A program made the translations under genes and the position numbers. From an uncultured Lachnospiraceae bacterium (GTDB taxonomy: Bacteria > Bacillota > Clostridia > Lachnospirales > Lachnospiraceae), in contig CACXGE010000004.1 of assembly GCA_902767135.1 (NCBI GenBank), positions 1-39,741 on the forward strand: a stretch of 39,741 nucleotides of DNA, written 5' to 3'. The notes under the pieces are model-generated. The model searched no databases and was not told the origin of the DNA. It worked only from the letters and a program-made list of their open reading frames with translations. Of the stretch, positions 1 to 7,811 are shown one piece after another (positions within the stretch are counted from its first letter, which is position 1; each line of letters begins with the position of its first letter).

Positions 1-33
1 GATGCACACAAATCAGAGATTTGGCGCAGGTAC

Positions 34-58
34 GAACCTTACAGTAAATGTAAGGTTC
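34..58 (-). repeat. Solo hairpin related to the dispersed stem-loop family
   Basis: Two perfect 9-base arms (GAACCTTAC and GTAAGGTTC) enclose the loop AGTAAAT. Read on the minus strand the loop is ATTTACT, the same loop as in the first stem-loop of the repeats at 12835 and 37869. The adjacent minus-strand sequence TGCGCCAA also recurs beside the hairpin near 39650. No T tract follows, so this is not an ordinary terminator. The rest of 1-136 holds no gene that I can see; it is the leader of the lipoprotein gene, with GGGGGG at 123-128 as ribosome site. Confidence 0.5.
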
Positions 59-136
59 TGATTGAAGAGAGTGAATACATAGAAAAATTATATAAAAAAG
101 CAAAGAAAAGATGCAGGATACAGGGGGGCAAAAATT

Positions 137-1354
137 ATGAATATGAGAAAAAAAGCATTATTCATATTAGGTATATGCATGATTTATATGAGTGGATGTG
201 GAGAAGAACCCAAGGAAAAGGTAAATTTGTCGGTGTGGACTGCCAAGGAGGATTTGCAGGTAGTACGAGAAATGGTAGGGCAGTTTACAGAGGATTATCA
301 AGATCAGATAGACTTAGAAATCACAGTACAGCTTGAGGATGTGACGGGAATTAAGGCTATGGTAATTGACAAGCTCGACAGTGCAGCAGATGTCTATAGT
401 TTTCCCGATGATCAGTTTCGTGATTTATATGAAAATCAGGCATTGGCAACAGTATCTGAGGACAAGGAAAAAATTATGGAAAGCTGTGGCGGCAGGGAGA
501 GTGGAATTGTGGAAAAGGTTCTAAAGGAAGATGAACTTTACGCATATCCTTGTACGAATAGCAATGGGTATTTTATGTATTACAATTCAAAATACTTTAC
601 AGAAGATGATGTGAAAGATTTAGATACTATGCTAAGTATAGCAGAAAAAAACAAGAAGTATATTGCAATGGACTGGACAGGAGGCTGGTATACGTATTCA
701 TTCTTTAAGGCTGCAGGGCTGGATGTTCATTTATCGGAAGATGGAAGTCACAATGTATGCAATTTTAACTCCATTACAGAAGAAATCACAGGCCGCGACG
801 TAGCAGAGGCTATGCTGAAAATCGCATCCAGCAAAGGATTTGAGAATATGACAAATGACTGTGCCCTGGAAGATATTAAATCGGGAGACGTCATTGCCTA
901 TGTTAGTGGAACCTGGAATGCAACGAATTATGAGAATATATGGGGGCAATATTATTCGGCGGCAAAACTACCACAGTATACAGTGAAAGGGAAAAAACTT
1001 CAGATGTACAGTGTGGCAGGGTATAAATATATGGGAGTGAATCCCCAGAGTAAACATTTAGACTGGGCACAGAAATTGGCGGCTTATCTGACAAACTATG
1101 AAAATCAGATTTTAAGATACAGAAAAGTAGGAGAGTGTCCGGCAGACATCCATGCGGCAGAAAGTGAAGTGGTTCAAAAATCTAAGGCAGTGTCTGCTTT
1201 GTATCAACAGTCAAAGTATGCCCAAAGCCTGGAGATTGGAGATAACTACTGGAATCCCATGTCTATGTTTGGTATTTATATGGCGGCAAGGAATCCGGAT
1301 TATAAAAAATTGCAAACGTTATTAGATTACGTGGTAGAGGAAATTGAAGAATAG
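137..1354 (+). CDS. Extracellular solute-binding lipoprotein (ABC sugar-binding type)
   Basis: The 405-residue product starts with a basic N-terminus, a hydrophobic stretch and a lipobox-like MSGC (Cys21), so it is probably lipid-anchored on the outer face of the membrane. The mature part has the layout of family 1 extracellular solute-binding proteins, with VNLSVWTAKEDLQ as first strand and a ligand-facing region rich in Trp and Tyr (WTGGWYTYSFF, NYWNPMSMFGIY). No permease or ATPase gene lies next to it. The HD-GYP gene starts 14 bases downstream, so the two are probably cotranscribed and the lipoprotein may present a ligand to that membrane sensor rather than feed a transporter; this is inference. 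The substrate cannot be read from the sequence. The start at 137 follows GGGGGG; a second Met at residue 3 is possible. Confidence 0.8.
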   Translation: MNMRKKALFILGICMIYMSGCGEEPKEKVNLSVWTAKEDLQVVREMVGQFTEDYQDQIDLEITVQLEDVTGIKAMVIDKLDSAADVYSFPDDQFRDLYENQALATVSEDKEKIMESCGGRESGIVEKVLKEDELYAYPCTNSNGYFMYYNSKYFTEDDVKDLDTMLSIAEKNKKYIAMDWTGGWYTYSFFKAAGLDVHLSEDGSHNVCNFNSITEEITGRDVAEAMLKIASSKGFENMTNDCALEDIKSGDVIAYVSGTWNATNYENIWGQYYSAAKLPQYTVKGKKLQMYSVAGYKYMGVNPQSKHLDWAQKLAAYLTNYENQILRYRKVGECPADIHAAESEVVQKSKAVSALYQQSKYAQSLEIGDNYWNPMSMFGIYMAARNPDYKKLQTLLDYVVEEIEE

Positions 1355-1368
1355 TATGGGGGAGGTTT

Positions 1369-2676
1369 ATGAGAAAAGAGATCAAAAAACTCATTTATGT
1401 CGTAGGCATAATCTGCCTGGTGAATTTGTGTTTTGTAGGGTACATGATTTATCATTTATACCAGTCGGGAAAAAAGTATGATCTGATTTTAAATCAAGGA
1501 GTACAAAAAGAGGAACTGGTATATAAACTAGGAGAAAATATGTATCGTATGCAGTCTATGATGTTAGCCTATGTGTTGTCAGATGACAATGATGTGATGA
1601 TACGATATGAAAAAATTCTGGATGAAATTGATGAAAAAAATGTCAAAGATTTTAAGACATTAGAAGAACTTATGGTAACGGTAAAAGAAAAAGATATGTA
1701 TCACGATTTATATTCTGGGTATGTTACTTATCAGGGACAAAGAGAGATGATTGAGTTGCTGGTGGAACAACATTCCAGAGAAACAGCCAAGTATTATGTG
1801 AATGCAGTGATGCAAAAACACCTAGAAAAAATGGATGCGGATATGAAACAGATAGGTGACTACGTAGACGGGAAAATTGGTGATTCCAAGTCCAGTTTCT
1901 ATAAACATCAGTTTGTGACAAAGGTAATTCTTGAAATTATTGCTGTGATTAGTATGATGGGATTGGTGGTGTTGTTCTTATTTTTAATCAAATTTTCAAG
2001 GAGTATTGTAGATACCTTTACATTAGAACAGGCATACCACAGAGAACATGTTATTCGTATGCAGCGCAAGACCATTGAAAATATGGCAGAGCTTGTGGAA
2101 AGCCGAGATGGAGAGACAGGAACCCATATAAAAAATACTGCAAAATATGTAAAAATGATAGCGAAAACTATGGCAAAGCAGGAAAAATATGCAAAGATTC
2201 TGAATGAGGAATACATTGAACTGCTTGCCAGATTTGCTCCTTTGCATGATGTGGGAAAAATTACAGTTCCTGACAGTATACTATTAAAACCGGGAAAATT
2301 AACAGATGAGGAATTTAAAATTATGCAGTCCCATACAGTAAATGGTGGAAATATTATCATACAAATCCTGACGGACATTGAATGTGAAGAAAATGTTATG
2401 CTTGCCAGGGACATTGCATTGTGTCACCACGAGAAATGGAATGGTACTGGGTATCCGTCCGGATTAGCAGGAGAAGAAATTCCGTTGTGTGCCAGAATTA
2501 TGGCAGTGGCGGATGTATTTGATGCACTGATATCCAAGCGTTGTTATAAAAAATCTATGTCGATTGATGAGGCTTTTGGTATTATAGAGAAAGACATGGG
2601 AAGTCATTTTGATCCGGATGTGGTAGAAACGTTCCTTGGGTTAAGGGAAGAAATAGAAAATTATATTGACCGATAG
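1369..2676 (+). CDS. Membrane HD-GYP domain protein, probable cyclic-di-nucleotide phosphodiesterase
   Basis: The product has 435 residues. A membrane segment at about residues 7-29 and a second at about 184-207 enclose a helical extracellular domain of roughly 150 residues without a family I can name. The cytoplasmic half is a full HD-GYP domain: HDVGKI with the metal-binding His293-Asp294, then HHEKWNGTGYP with the GYP motif at about 361-363, then the downstream ADVFDAL helix. HD-GYP proteins hydrolyse cyclic di-GMP or related signals. The gene is preceded by GGGGGAGG, lies 14 bases after the lipoprotein gene and 20 bases before ptsI. This suggests that an extracellular cue bound by the lipoprotein controls the phosphodiesterase, which is inference from order only. 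Confidence 0.87.
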   Translation: MRKEIKKLIYVVGIICLVNLCFVGYMIYHLYQSGKKYDLILNQGVQKEELVYKLGENMYRMQSMMLAYVLSDDNDVMIRYEKILDEIDEKNVKDFKTLEELMVTVKEKDMYHDLYSGYVTYQGQREMIELLVEQHSRETAKYYVNAVMQKHLEKMDADMKQIGDYVDGKIGDSKSSFYKHQFVTKVILEIIAVISMMGLVVLFLFLIKFSRSIVDTFTLEQAYHREHVIRMQRKTIENMAELVESRDGETGTHIKNTAKYVKMIAKTMAKQEKYAKILNEEYIELLARFAPLHDVGKITVPDSILLKPGKLTDEEFKIMQSHTVNGGNIIIQILTDIECEENVMLARDIALCHHEKWNGTGYPSGLAGEEIPLCARIMAVADVFDALISKRCYKKSMSIDEAFGIIEKDMGSHFDPDVVETFLGLREEIENYIDR

Positions 2677-2696
2677 GTAGGTATGAAAGGAATCAT

Positions 2697-4316
2697 ATGG
2701 AGTGTATTAAAGGAAAGGGAGTTGCCCGTGGCATTGTCATGGGCAAACTTTTATTTAGTCAAAGAGATCGAACAAATATTTCCAAACAGAAAGTGGAAAT
2801 TCCCAAAGAAGAATACGAGCGGTACCATAGGGCAAAAGAGAAAGCAAAGAGTCAATTGGAGGTTTTATATGAGAAAGCCTTAAAAGAGGTAGGAGAGTCA
2901 GCTGCACAAATCTTTGTGATTCATCAGACGTTACTTGAGGATGTTGAGTATGAAAGTCATGTGAAACAAATGATTCTAGAGCAGGGGTACAATGCAGAAT
3001 ATGCAGTGAATGCTACCTCCGAGCTGTTTCAAGATATGTTTCGCAATTTAGAAGACGAGTATATCAAGGAACGTTTTTCGGATGTGGAGGATATTTCGAA
3101 ACGGTTGTTGGATATCCTATTTGAAACAAAAACAGAACTGTCAGGTGAGAGGGAACCAGTGATTATCTGTGGGGATGACTTTGCTCCATCGGAAACCATA
3201 CAAATGGACAAAAACAAAATTTTGGCCATATGTACAAGGCAGGGGTCAGCAAGTTCACATACTGCAATTCTGGCAAAAACCATGAACCTGCCGGCAGTTG
3301 TTGCCTGCGGGGAAGCCTTAGAAAAATTCTATGATGGCAAAGTTGCCATTGTAGATGGATATGATGGGATAATTTATATTGACCCAGACGAAGAAACAGT
3401 GAAACAATTGCGCATGAAGCGTGATGATGCCCTGAAAAGAAAGATTCATCTACAGGATTTAAAGGGAAAAGAAAGTGTGACAAAAAATGGTCAAAAGGTA
3501 TGGGTATGTGCGAATGTAGGTGGTTTGAATGATATTTCAAGAGTAAAGGAAAATGATGGGGAAGGAATTGGGCTGTTTCGAAGTGAGGTTTTGTATTTGG
3601 AGTCTTCAGATTATCCAAAGGAAGAGGAACAGTTTCTGTGCTATAAGAAAATTTTGCAGGAAATGGGGGAAAAGAAAGTAATTATTCGTACCATGGATAT
3701 TGGAGCAGACAAAAAAATTGATTACTTTCATTTGGAGAAAGAAGAAAATCCAGCCCTTGGTCTTAGAGCAATCCGTTTGTGTTTAGAACGACCGGAAATA
3801 TTTAAAACCCAGTTAAGGGCGTTGTACAGAGCATCGGTGTATGGAAAACTTGGTATTATGTTTCCTATGATAACTTCCGTGGAAGAGGTACAGGAGATCA
3901 AAGAGCAGATAGATAGGGTGCAACAGGAGCTATCAGAGGAACATATCCAGTTTGATAAAGGGGTAGAACTGGGAATTATGATAGAGACACCGGCTGCCGC
4001 CATGATTAGTGATTTACTGGCAGAGGAAGTGGATTTCTTCAGTATAGGAAGTAATGACTTAACCCAGTATGCTTTGGCGGTAGACAGACAGAATCAGAAA
4101 TTGGAAAGGTACTGTAATCCTCATCATTTGGGAGTGTTGCGTATGATAGAGATGGTGGTAATAAATGCTCACAGCAGGGGAAAGTGGGCTGGTATCTGTG
4201 GAGAACTGGCAGGGGATTTGACGTTGACAGAATATTTTGTCCGTCTGCAAATAGACGAATTGTCCGTGGTGCCATCCATGATATTGCCTTTAAGAGAAAA
4301 AATACGAAGTTTATAA
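2697..4316 (+). CDS. ptsI: Phosphoenolpyruvate-protein phosphotransferase (PTS enzyme I)
   Basis: Enzyme I takes the phosphate of phosphoenolpyruvate and passes it to HPr, the first step of PTS sugar uptake in the cytoplasm. The domains are in the usual order: an N-terminal swivelling region starting GKGVARGIVMGK, the phosphohistidine motif SASSHTAILAKTMNLPAVV (His188), then the PEP-binding barrel with GLFRSEVLYLE, IIRTMDIGADK, FSIGSNDLTQY and GICGEL with the catalytic Cys501. The length of 539 residues is a little short for the family, but no domain is missing. AAGGA lies 5 bases before the ATG. No HPr gene or sugar-specific enzyme II is present nearby. Its place behind a solute-binding protein and an HD-GYP protein is unusual. 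Confidence 0.93.
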   Translation: MECIKGKGVARGIVMGKLLFSQRDRTNISKQKVEIPKEEYERYHRAKEKAKSQLEVLYEKALKEVGESAAQIFVIHQTLLEDVEYESHVKQMILEQGYNAEYAVNATSELFQDMFRNLEDEYIKERFSDVEDISKRLLDILFETKTELSGEREPVIICGDDFAPSETIQMDKNKILAICTRQGSASSHTAILAKTMNLPAVVACGEALEKFYDGKVAIVDGYDGIIYIDPDEETVKQLRMKRDDALKRKIHLQDLKGKESVTKNGQKVWVCANVGGLNDISRVKENDGEGIGLFRSEVLYLESSDYPKEEEQFLCYKKILQEMGEKKVIIRTMDIGADKKIDYFHLEKEENPALGLRAIRLCLERPEIFKTQLRALYRASVYGKLGIMFPMITSVEEVQEIKEQIDRVQQELSEEHIQFDKGVELGIMIETPAAAMISDLLAEEVDFFSIGSNDLTQYALAVDRQNQKLERYCNPHHLGVLRMIEMVVINAHSRGKWAGICGELAGDLTLTEYFVRLQIDELSVVPSMILPLREKIRSL

Positions 4317-4337
4317 GGGGGGGATTGTAACCCTTTG

Positions 4338-4366
4338 TTGCAATTTCTAAAAAAGTAGTGTATCAT
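4338..4366 (+). promoter_or_regulatory. Sigma-A type promoter of citrate synthase
   Basis: TTGCAA (4338-4343) is separated by exactly 17 bases from TATCAT (4361-4366). The start codon lies about 110 bases downstream, leaving a leader that contains the inverted repeat at 4408-4437. Confidence 0.6.
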
Positions 4367-4407
4367 GGGAAACGTCAAGATGGATAAGAAAAAAGGCGTG
4401 ATTAACG

Positions 4408-4437
4408 TAACTGTTCCATGGTAAGTGTGAACAGTTG
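4408..4437. repeat. Inverted repeat in the citrate synthase leader, resembling a solo repeat end
   Basis: GTAACTGTTC and GAACAGTTGC form arms around a 12-base loop, with one G-T pair. The arms match the third stem-loop of the 37851 repeat (GTATCTGTTC/GAACAGATAC). It may be a solo copy of that element's end or an operator for gltA; the sequence does not decide between these. Confidence 0.4.
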
Positions 4438-4473
4438 CTGACCCAATAGAAAGTGACAGGAAGGATGATGATT

Positions 4474-5880
4474 ATGGAAAAGCATACAATGATGGAGCTT
4501 GGTACAGTACTTGACAAGGAGTTTGACCATTTGGTAGAAAACTGTATGTTATCTGGTAAGATAAATCAGGACTTATATTCAAAGTATGATGTAAAACGCG
4601 GACTACGCGATTCCAACGGAAAGGGTGTCTTAACAGGACTTACAGAAATTTCAGATGTGGTGGCTACCGGAATGGTGGATGGAGAACCGCAGCCAATAGA
4701 TGGAGAACTGTACTTTCAGGGAATTAATGTAGAAGATTTGGTGGAACATGGTTCAAGAGAGTGCTTTTTATTTGAAGAGGCAACCTACCTCTTACTTTTC
4801 GGACAGCTTCCAACTAACGAGGAATTTGACAGTTTTGTCAAGATTCTGGGAAGTTTGAGAGAATTATCGGGAAAATTTGTACGAGATGTTATTATGAAAG
4901 CTCCTCCAGCCAATCTTATGAATGCGTTGCAAAAGTGTATCATCCTATTATATTCCTATGATTCGAATCCGGATAGCATAGAAGTTTCCAACGTATTAAG
5001 ACAGTCTTTACAGTTGATAGCAAAGCTTCCTATGATGGCAGTGTATTCGTACTATGCATACCGCCATTTTCAATTAGGAAAGACGTTGATGGTGCGTCCA
5101 CCTAAGCCAGAATTGTCTACAGCCGAAAACCTTTTATATATGTTGAGAAAAGATGGAAAATATACTAGGCTAGAGGCAAAAGTTTTAGATGTAGCTTTGG
5201 TGCTTCATGCAGAGCATGGTGGAGGTAACAATTCCACCTTTACCAATCATGTGGTCACAACATCCGGCACAGATACGTATTCAGCAGTTGCAGCTTCCAT
5301 TGCATCGTTAAAGGGACCAAGACATGGTGGCGCCAACATGAAGGTAATGCAGATGTTTGACGATTTGAAAGAGCATTGTCCGGATTACAAAGACGAGGAA
5401 GCCATTGAAAAGTATCTCAATGATGTTTTGGATAAAAAAGCCTTTGATAATGCAGGGCTGATTTATGGTATGGGGCATGCGGTGTACACCAATTCTGACC
5501 CAAGAGAAGTTCTATTAAAGAAATATGCAGAACGTTTGTCGGAAGCCAAAGGAATGGAAGAAGAGTTTGAATTATACCAGACGGTAGAGAGAATATCTTC
5601 AAAACTTATTACGGAGAGAAGACATTTGTTTAAGCCAATCTGTGCAAATGTAGATTTTTACAGTGGTTTGGTTTATACTATGTTGGATATTCCAAGAGAA
5701 TTATTTACCCCCATTTTTGCAATGGCAAGAATTTCAGGATGGAGTGCACACAGATTGGAAGAGTTGGTAAACAATGGAAAGATTATTCGACCAGCCTATA
5801 AGTTTGTGGGAGAACACAGAGAGTATCACACCATTCATGAGAGAGAGGAACACAGATATAGTTATTATCCCGGAGAATAA
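4474..5880 (+). CDS. gltA: Citrate synthase
   Basis: The enzyme condenses oxaloacetate and acetyl-CoA to citrate. The active-site blocks are LHAEHGGGNNS, GPRHGGANMKVMQ, GMGHAVYTNSDPRE and NVDFYSG; the two His and the Asp of the classical catalytic triad are in place. The Arg usual after the second His (GHR) is Ala here, and I believe this is common in the clostridial subgroup. The start at 4474 is chosen because AGGAAGG (4458-4464) lies 9 bases upstream; an earlier GTG at 4453 and ATGs at 4465 and 4468 would sit on or before that site. This gives 468 residues. The gene is a single-gene unit between a promoter and a strong terminator. 2-Methylcitrate synthase activity cannot be excluded. Confidence 0.93.
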   Translation: MEKHTMMELGTVLDKEFDHLVENCMLSGKINQDLYSKYDVKRGLRDSNGKGVLTGLTEISDVVATGMVDGEPQPIDGELYFQGINVEDLVEHGSRECFLFEEATYLLLFGQLPTNEEFDSFVKILGSLRELSGKFVRDVIMKAPPANLMNALQKCIILLYSYDSNPDSIEVSNVLRQSLQLIAKLPMMAVYSYYAYRHFQLGKTLMVRPPKPELSTAENLLYMLRKDGKYTRLEAKVLDVALVLHAEHGGGNNSTFTNHVVTTSGTDTYSAVAASIASLKGPRHGGANMKVMQMFDDLKEHCPDYKDEEAIEKYLNDVLDKKAFDNAGLIYGMGHAVYTNSDPREVLLKKYAERLSEAKGMEEEFELYQTVERISSKLITERRHLFKPICANVDFYSGLVYTMLDIPRELFTPIFAMARISGWSAHRLEELVNNGKIIRPAYKFVGEHREYHTIHEREEHRYSYYPGE

Positions 5881-5897
5881 AATTAGGGGAAAAAGGA

Positions 5898-5930
5898 CGT
5901 AACAGTTTAGCCCCCGGCTGAACTGTTACA
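5898..5930. repeat. Long palindrome after citrate synthase, solo end of the dispersed repeat family
   Basis: The 9-base arms GTAACAGTT and AACTGTTAC enclose an inner AGCC/GGCT stem. Read on the minus strand it begins TGTAACAGTTCAG, closely matching the termini of the ~135-bp repeats (TGTAACTGATTCAG). It lies directly before the terminator. Confidence 0.45.
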
Positions 5931-5933
5931 AAG

Positions 5934-5958
5934 GGACAGCTTTGGCTGTTCTTTTTTT
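5934..5958 (+). terminator. Rho-independent terminator of citrate synthase
   Basis: GGACAGC and GCTGTTC pair around the loop TTTG (7 pairs, one of them G-T), followed by seven T. Confidence 0.85.
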
Positions 5959-5959
5959 C

Positions 5960-5988
5960 TTGACGAAAAAATAAAAGTGTGCTAAATT
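5960..5988 (+). promoter_or_regulatory. Promoter of the 6065 gene
   Basis: TTGACG (5960-5965), a 17-base spacer and TAAATT (5983-5988), with a TG one base before the -10 box. It follows the terminator's T run directly. Confidence 0.6.
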
Positions 5989-6064
5989 CTTTTTTGTAAA
6001 TATTCTGTTTATATTCATGTTCTGTGAGTATAATTTCCCGACCATTAAGAAATAAGGAGTTTAT

Positions 6065-6964
6065 ATGCAGGAGGTAAGCATACTGTTGCAGGGATACAAT
6101 ACAGAGCGGTTATATGGGGAGGTATCCCGTTGCTATTTAGGGGGAGAAAAGGAAAGATATCGGTTTTGGTCAGAAAGGTACAGCAATGGGTATTCGAAAA
6201 GACAGAGAGTGTATCCAGAAAACCAGGAGGTTATCTTTCCGTTGGTTTACACCATGTTGACAAGTAAAAATTTTGAACGTTGGGAAGGCAGGATAAGCAT
6301 TCAGCAACGGGAGCATTGGAGCAAGGCATATTATAAATCCCAGTACTATAATCAAATATATGAATCCTTTTTTAATATGAAAGCTGCATCCAATTTAAGC
6401 TGGCTTACCGGTTTATTCGTGCTCAGTGAAAAAAAGGATTATAAAGCCTATTGGGCATTGTTAAACGGATTGTCCATTGTGTTCTCCAAGGAAAAAAATT
6501 ATGTGGAAACGGCATCTAATCTTAGATTGGCAGATGTCTTAAAAATTTCTGTCATCCCACAGGATAAAATCAGAACCGGGGGGAGATTGCTGATTTATCT
6601 TATCTTTGTGGAATACTTTGGGCAGTATTTTATGGATATGGAATATTGGAATCAGATGGAATTTCATATATTTAGTGGTTTGGAGGTTTATGCAAACCAT
6701 CAAAGGGGGAGAATGTTAAACAAAAAGTTAAGTGTGAAAACTTTGATTACAGATTATCTGCAAATCTTAGGGGTGCATCCTGTAAGTTTACAAAAGTATG
6801 TCATGGATATAGAACATCTGCTTGATATGAAAAGTATTCAGGAAGAGGATATAAAATATATGTGGAGTATTCTTCAGGCTATGGGGAATTGTATTATGGA
6901 AAATAAGAGAGAATACAACAATCTGAAGCAGGAATTTGAGAAAATAAAGCAAAAAAAAATTTGA
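6065..6964 (+). CDS. Uncharacterised protein of 299 residues
   Basis: I do not recognise a family. The protein is soluble, without signal peptide or clear membrane segment, and rich in Tyr, Trp and Lys. It appears largely helical in the middle (for example YYNQIYESFFNMKAASNLSWLTGL) and ends in a charged helix, NNLKQEFEKIKQKKI. The start follows AAGGAG with normal spacing, and the gene has its own promoter just after the citrate synthase terminator, so it is probably real and expressed. The stop codon overlaps the 12-base tandem repeat at 6957-6992. Confidence 0.65.
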   Translation: MQEVSILLQGYNTERLYGEVSRCYLGGEKERYRFWSERYSNGYSKRQRVYPENQEVIFPLVYTMLTSKNFERWEGRISIQQREHWSKAYYKSQYYNQIYESFFNMKAASNLSWLTGLFVLSEKKDYKAYWALLNGLSIVFSKEKNYVETASNLRLADVLKISVIPQDKIRTGGRLLIYLIFVEYFGQYFMDMEYWNQMEFHIFSGLEVYANHQRGRMLNKKLSVKTLITDYLQILGVHPVSLQKYVMDIEHLLDMKSIQEEDIKYMWSILQAMGNCIMENKREYNNLKQEFEKIKQKKI

Positions 6965-6992
6965 TGAGAAATTTGATGAGAAATTTCATGAG
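6957..6992 (+). repeat. Three tandem copies of a 12-base unit
   Basis: AAATTTGATGAG occurs twice and AAATTTCATGAG once, head to tail, overlapping the stop codon of the 6065 gene. It lies about 40 bases upstream of the next gene's -10 box. Confidence 0.85.
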
Positions 6993-7029
6993 AAAAACAA
7001 AAATTTCTGTAGCAAAATGGGAAAGTTTG

Positions 7030-7038
7030 TGCTATAAT
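7030..7038 (+). promoter_or_regulatory. Extended -10 promoter of the P-loop kinase gene
   Basis: TGCTATAAT is a perfect extended -10 box. The -35 region (TAGCAA at 7010-7015) is poor, as is common with extended -10 promoters. Confidence 0.55.
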
Positions 7039-7134
7039 CAAATTTGATGTTTCGAGCAAAAAAGAATGCTCAAAAAGAATAAAAACGTGGTAAACACCAC
7101 ACTCATGAATATACAAGGACAAGAAGAAAGGAAT

Positions 7135-7734
7135 ATGACAAAGATGAAAAAGAAATTGATTTTAGTTACATCACCTCCAGCATGCGGAAAGACTTATATC
7201 TCAAAGAAACTGGCCGAGAACTTGAAGCATATTGTATACTTAGATAAGGATACTTTGATTGTATTGTCAAAGCAGATTTTCAAAGTTGCAAATGAGGAGT
7301 ACAATAGAAGTTCAGACTTTTTCGAAGAACATATTCGTGATTTTGAATACGATGCAATTGTGGATTTAGGGTTAGAAGCATTATTGTATGACGATCTTGT
7401 TTTGATTAATGCACCATTTACAAGAGAAATCCGAGATCCTAAGTATATGAATGAATTAAAGACAAAGATTGCAAAAATGGGTGCAGAACTTTGTGTTATC
7501 TGGGTAGTAACAGACCCAGAAGTTTGTCATCAGAGAATGATTGACAGAGCTTCAGATAGAGACACCTGGAAGTTAGAGCACTGGGATGAATACATCAGCA
7601 ATATTAATTTTGATACTCCAGAGTTATTAGATGACCCTAACGTAGTGGACAAGTTCTTGAAGTTCAATAATTCTTCAGGGGAAGAATTTGATGAGTCAAT
7701 GGAGAGAATTACAAAAATTTTATTGGAAGAATAG
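7135..7734 (+). CDS. P-loop kinase-like ATPase (AAA_33/zeta-like fold)
   Basis: The 199-residue product opens with a beta strand and Walker A loop (LILVTSPPACGKT) followed by a helix. It also carries an Asp in YLDKDTL, a later strand and loop (VLINAPFTREIRD) and DRASDRDTW as a likely lid with Arg/Asp residues. This is the plan of small nucleotide-binding kinases; the phosphate acceptor is unknown. The reading frame is open from 7066, but the Met at 7135, just after AGAAAGGA, or the one at 7144, is the likely start; residues before that do not look like protein. A bidirectional terminator follows. Confidence 0.75.
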   Translation: MTKMKKKLILVTSPPACGKTYISKKLAENLKHIVYLDKDTLIVLSKQIFKVANEEYNRSSDFFEEHIRDFEYDAIVDLGLEALLYDDLVLINAPFTREIRDPKYMNELKTKIAKMGAELCVIWVVTDPEVCHQRMIDRASDRDTWKLEHWDEYISNINFDTPELLDDPNVVDKFLKFNNSSGEEFDESMERITKILLEE

Positions 7735-7760
7735 TAAAAACAATAAATTTAAAGACAAAT

Positions 7761-7792
7761 AAAAGAGTATACCATTTGGTATACTCTTTTTT
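7761..7792. terminator. Rho-independent terminator, possibly bidirectional
   Basis: AAAAGAGTATACC and GGTATACTCTTTT form a 13-base perfect stem with loop ATTT, with A's on one side and T's on the other. Confidence 0.85.
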
Positions 7793-7811
7793 GCAAGGGG
7801 GTATATAAGCT

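Noticed and set aside
1908..2414. 168-residue minus-strand frame inside the HD-GYP gene
   Set aside because: It overlaps a well-supported domain on the plus strand and has no recognisable features.
2683..2883. Short plus-strand frame overlapping the start of ptsI
   Set aside because: It is an alternative frame across the enzyme I N-terminus, which has clear family motifs in the chosen frame.
4309..4335. Terminator after ptsI
   Set aside because: AAGGG/CCCTT is a very weak stem without a T run and overlaps the next promoter.
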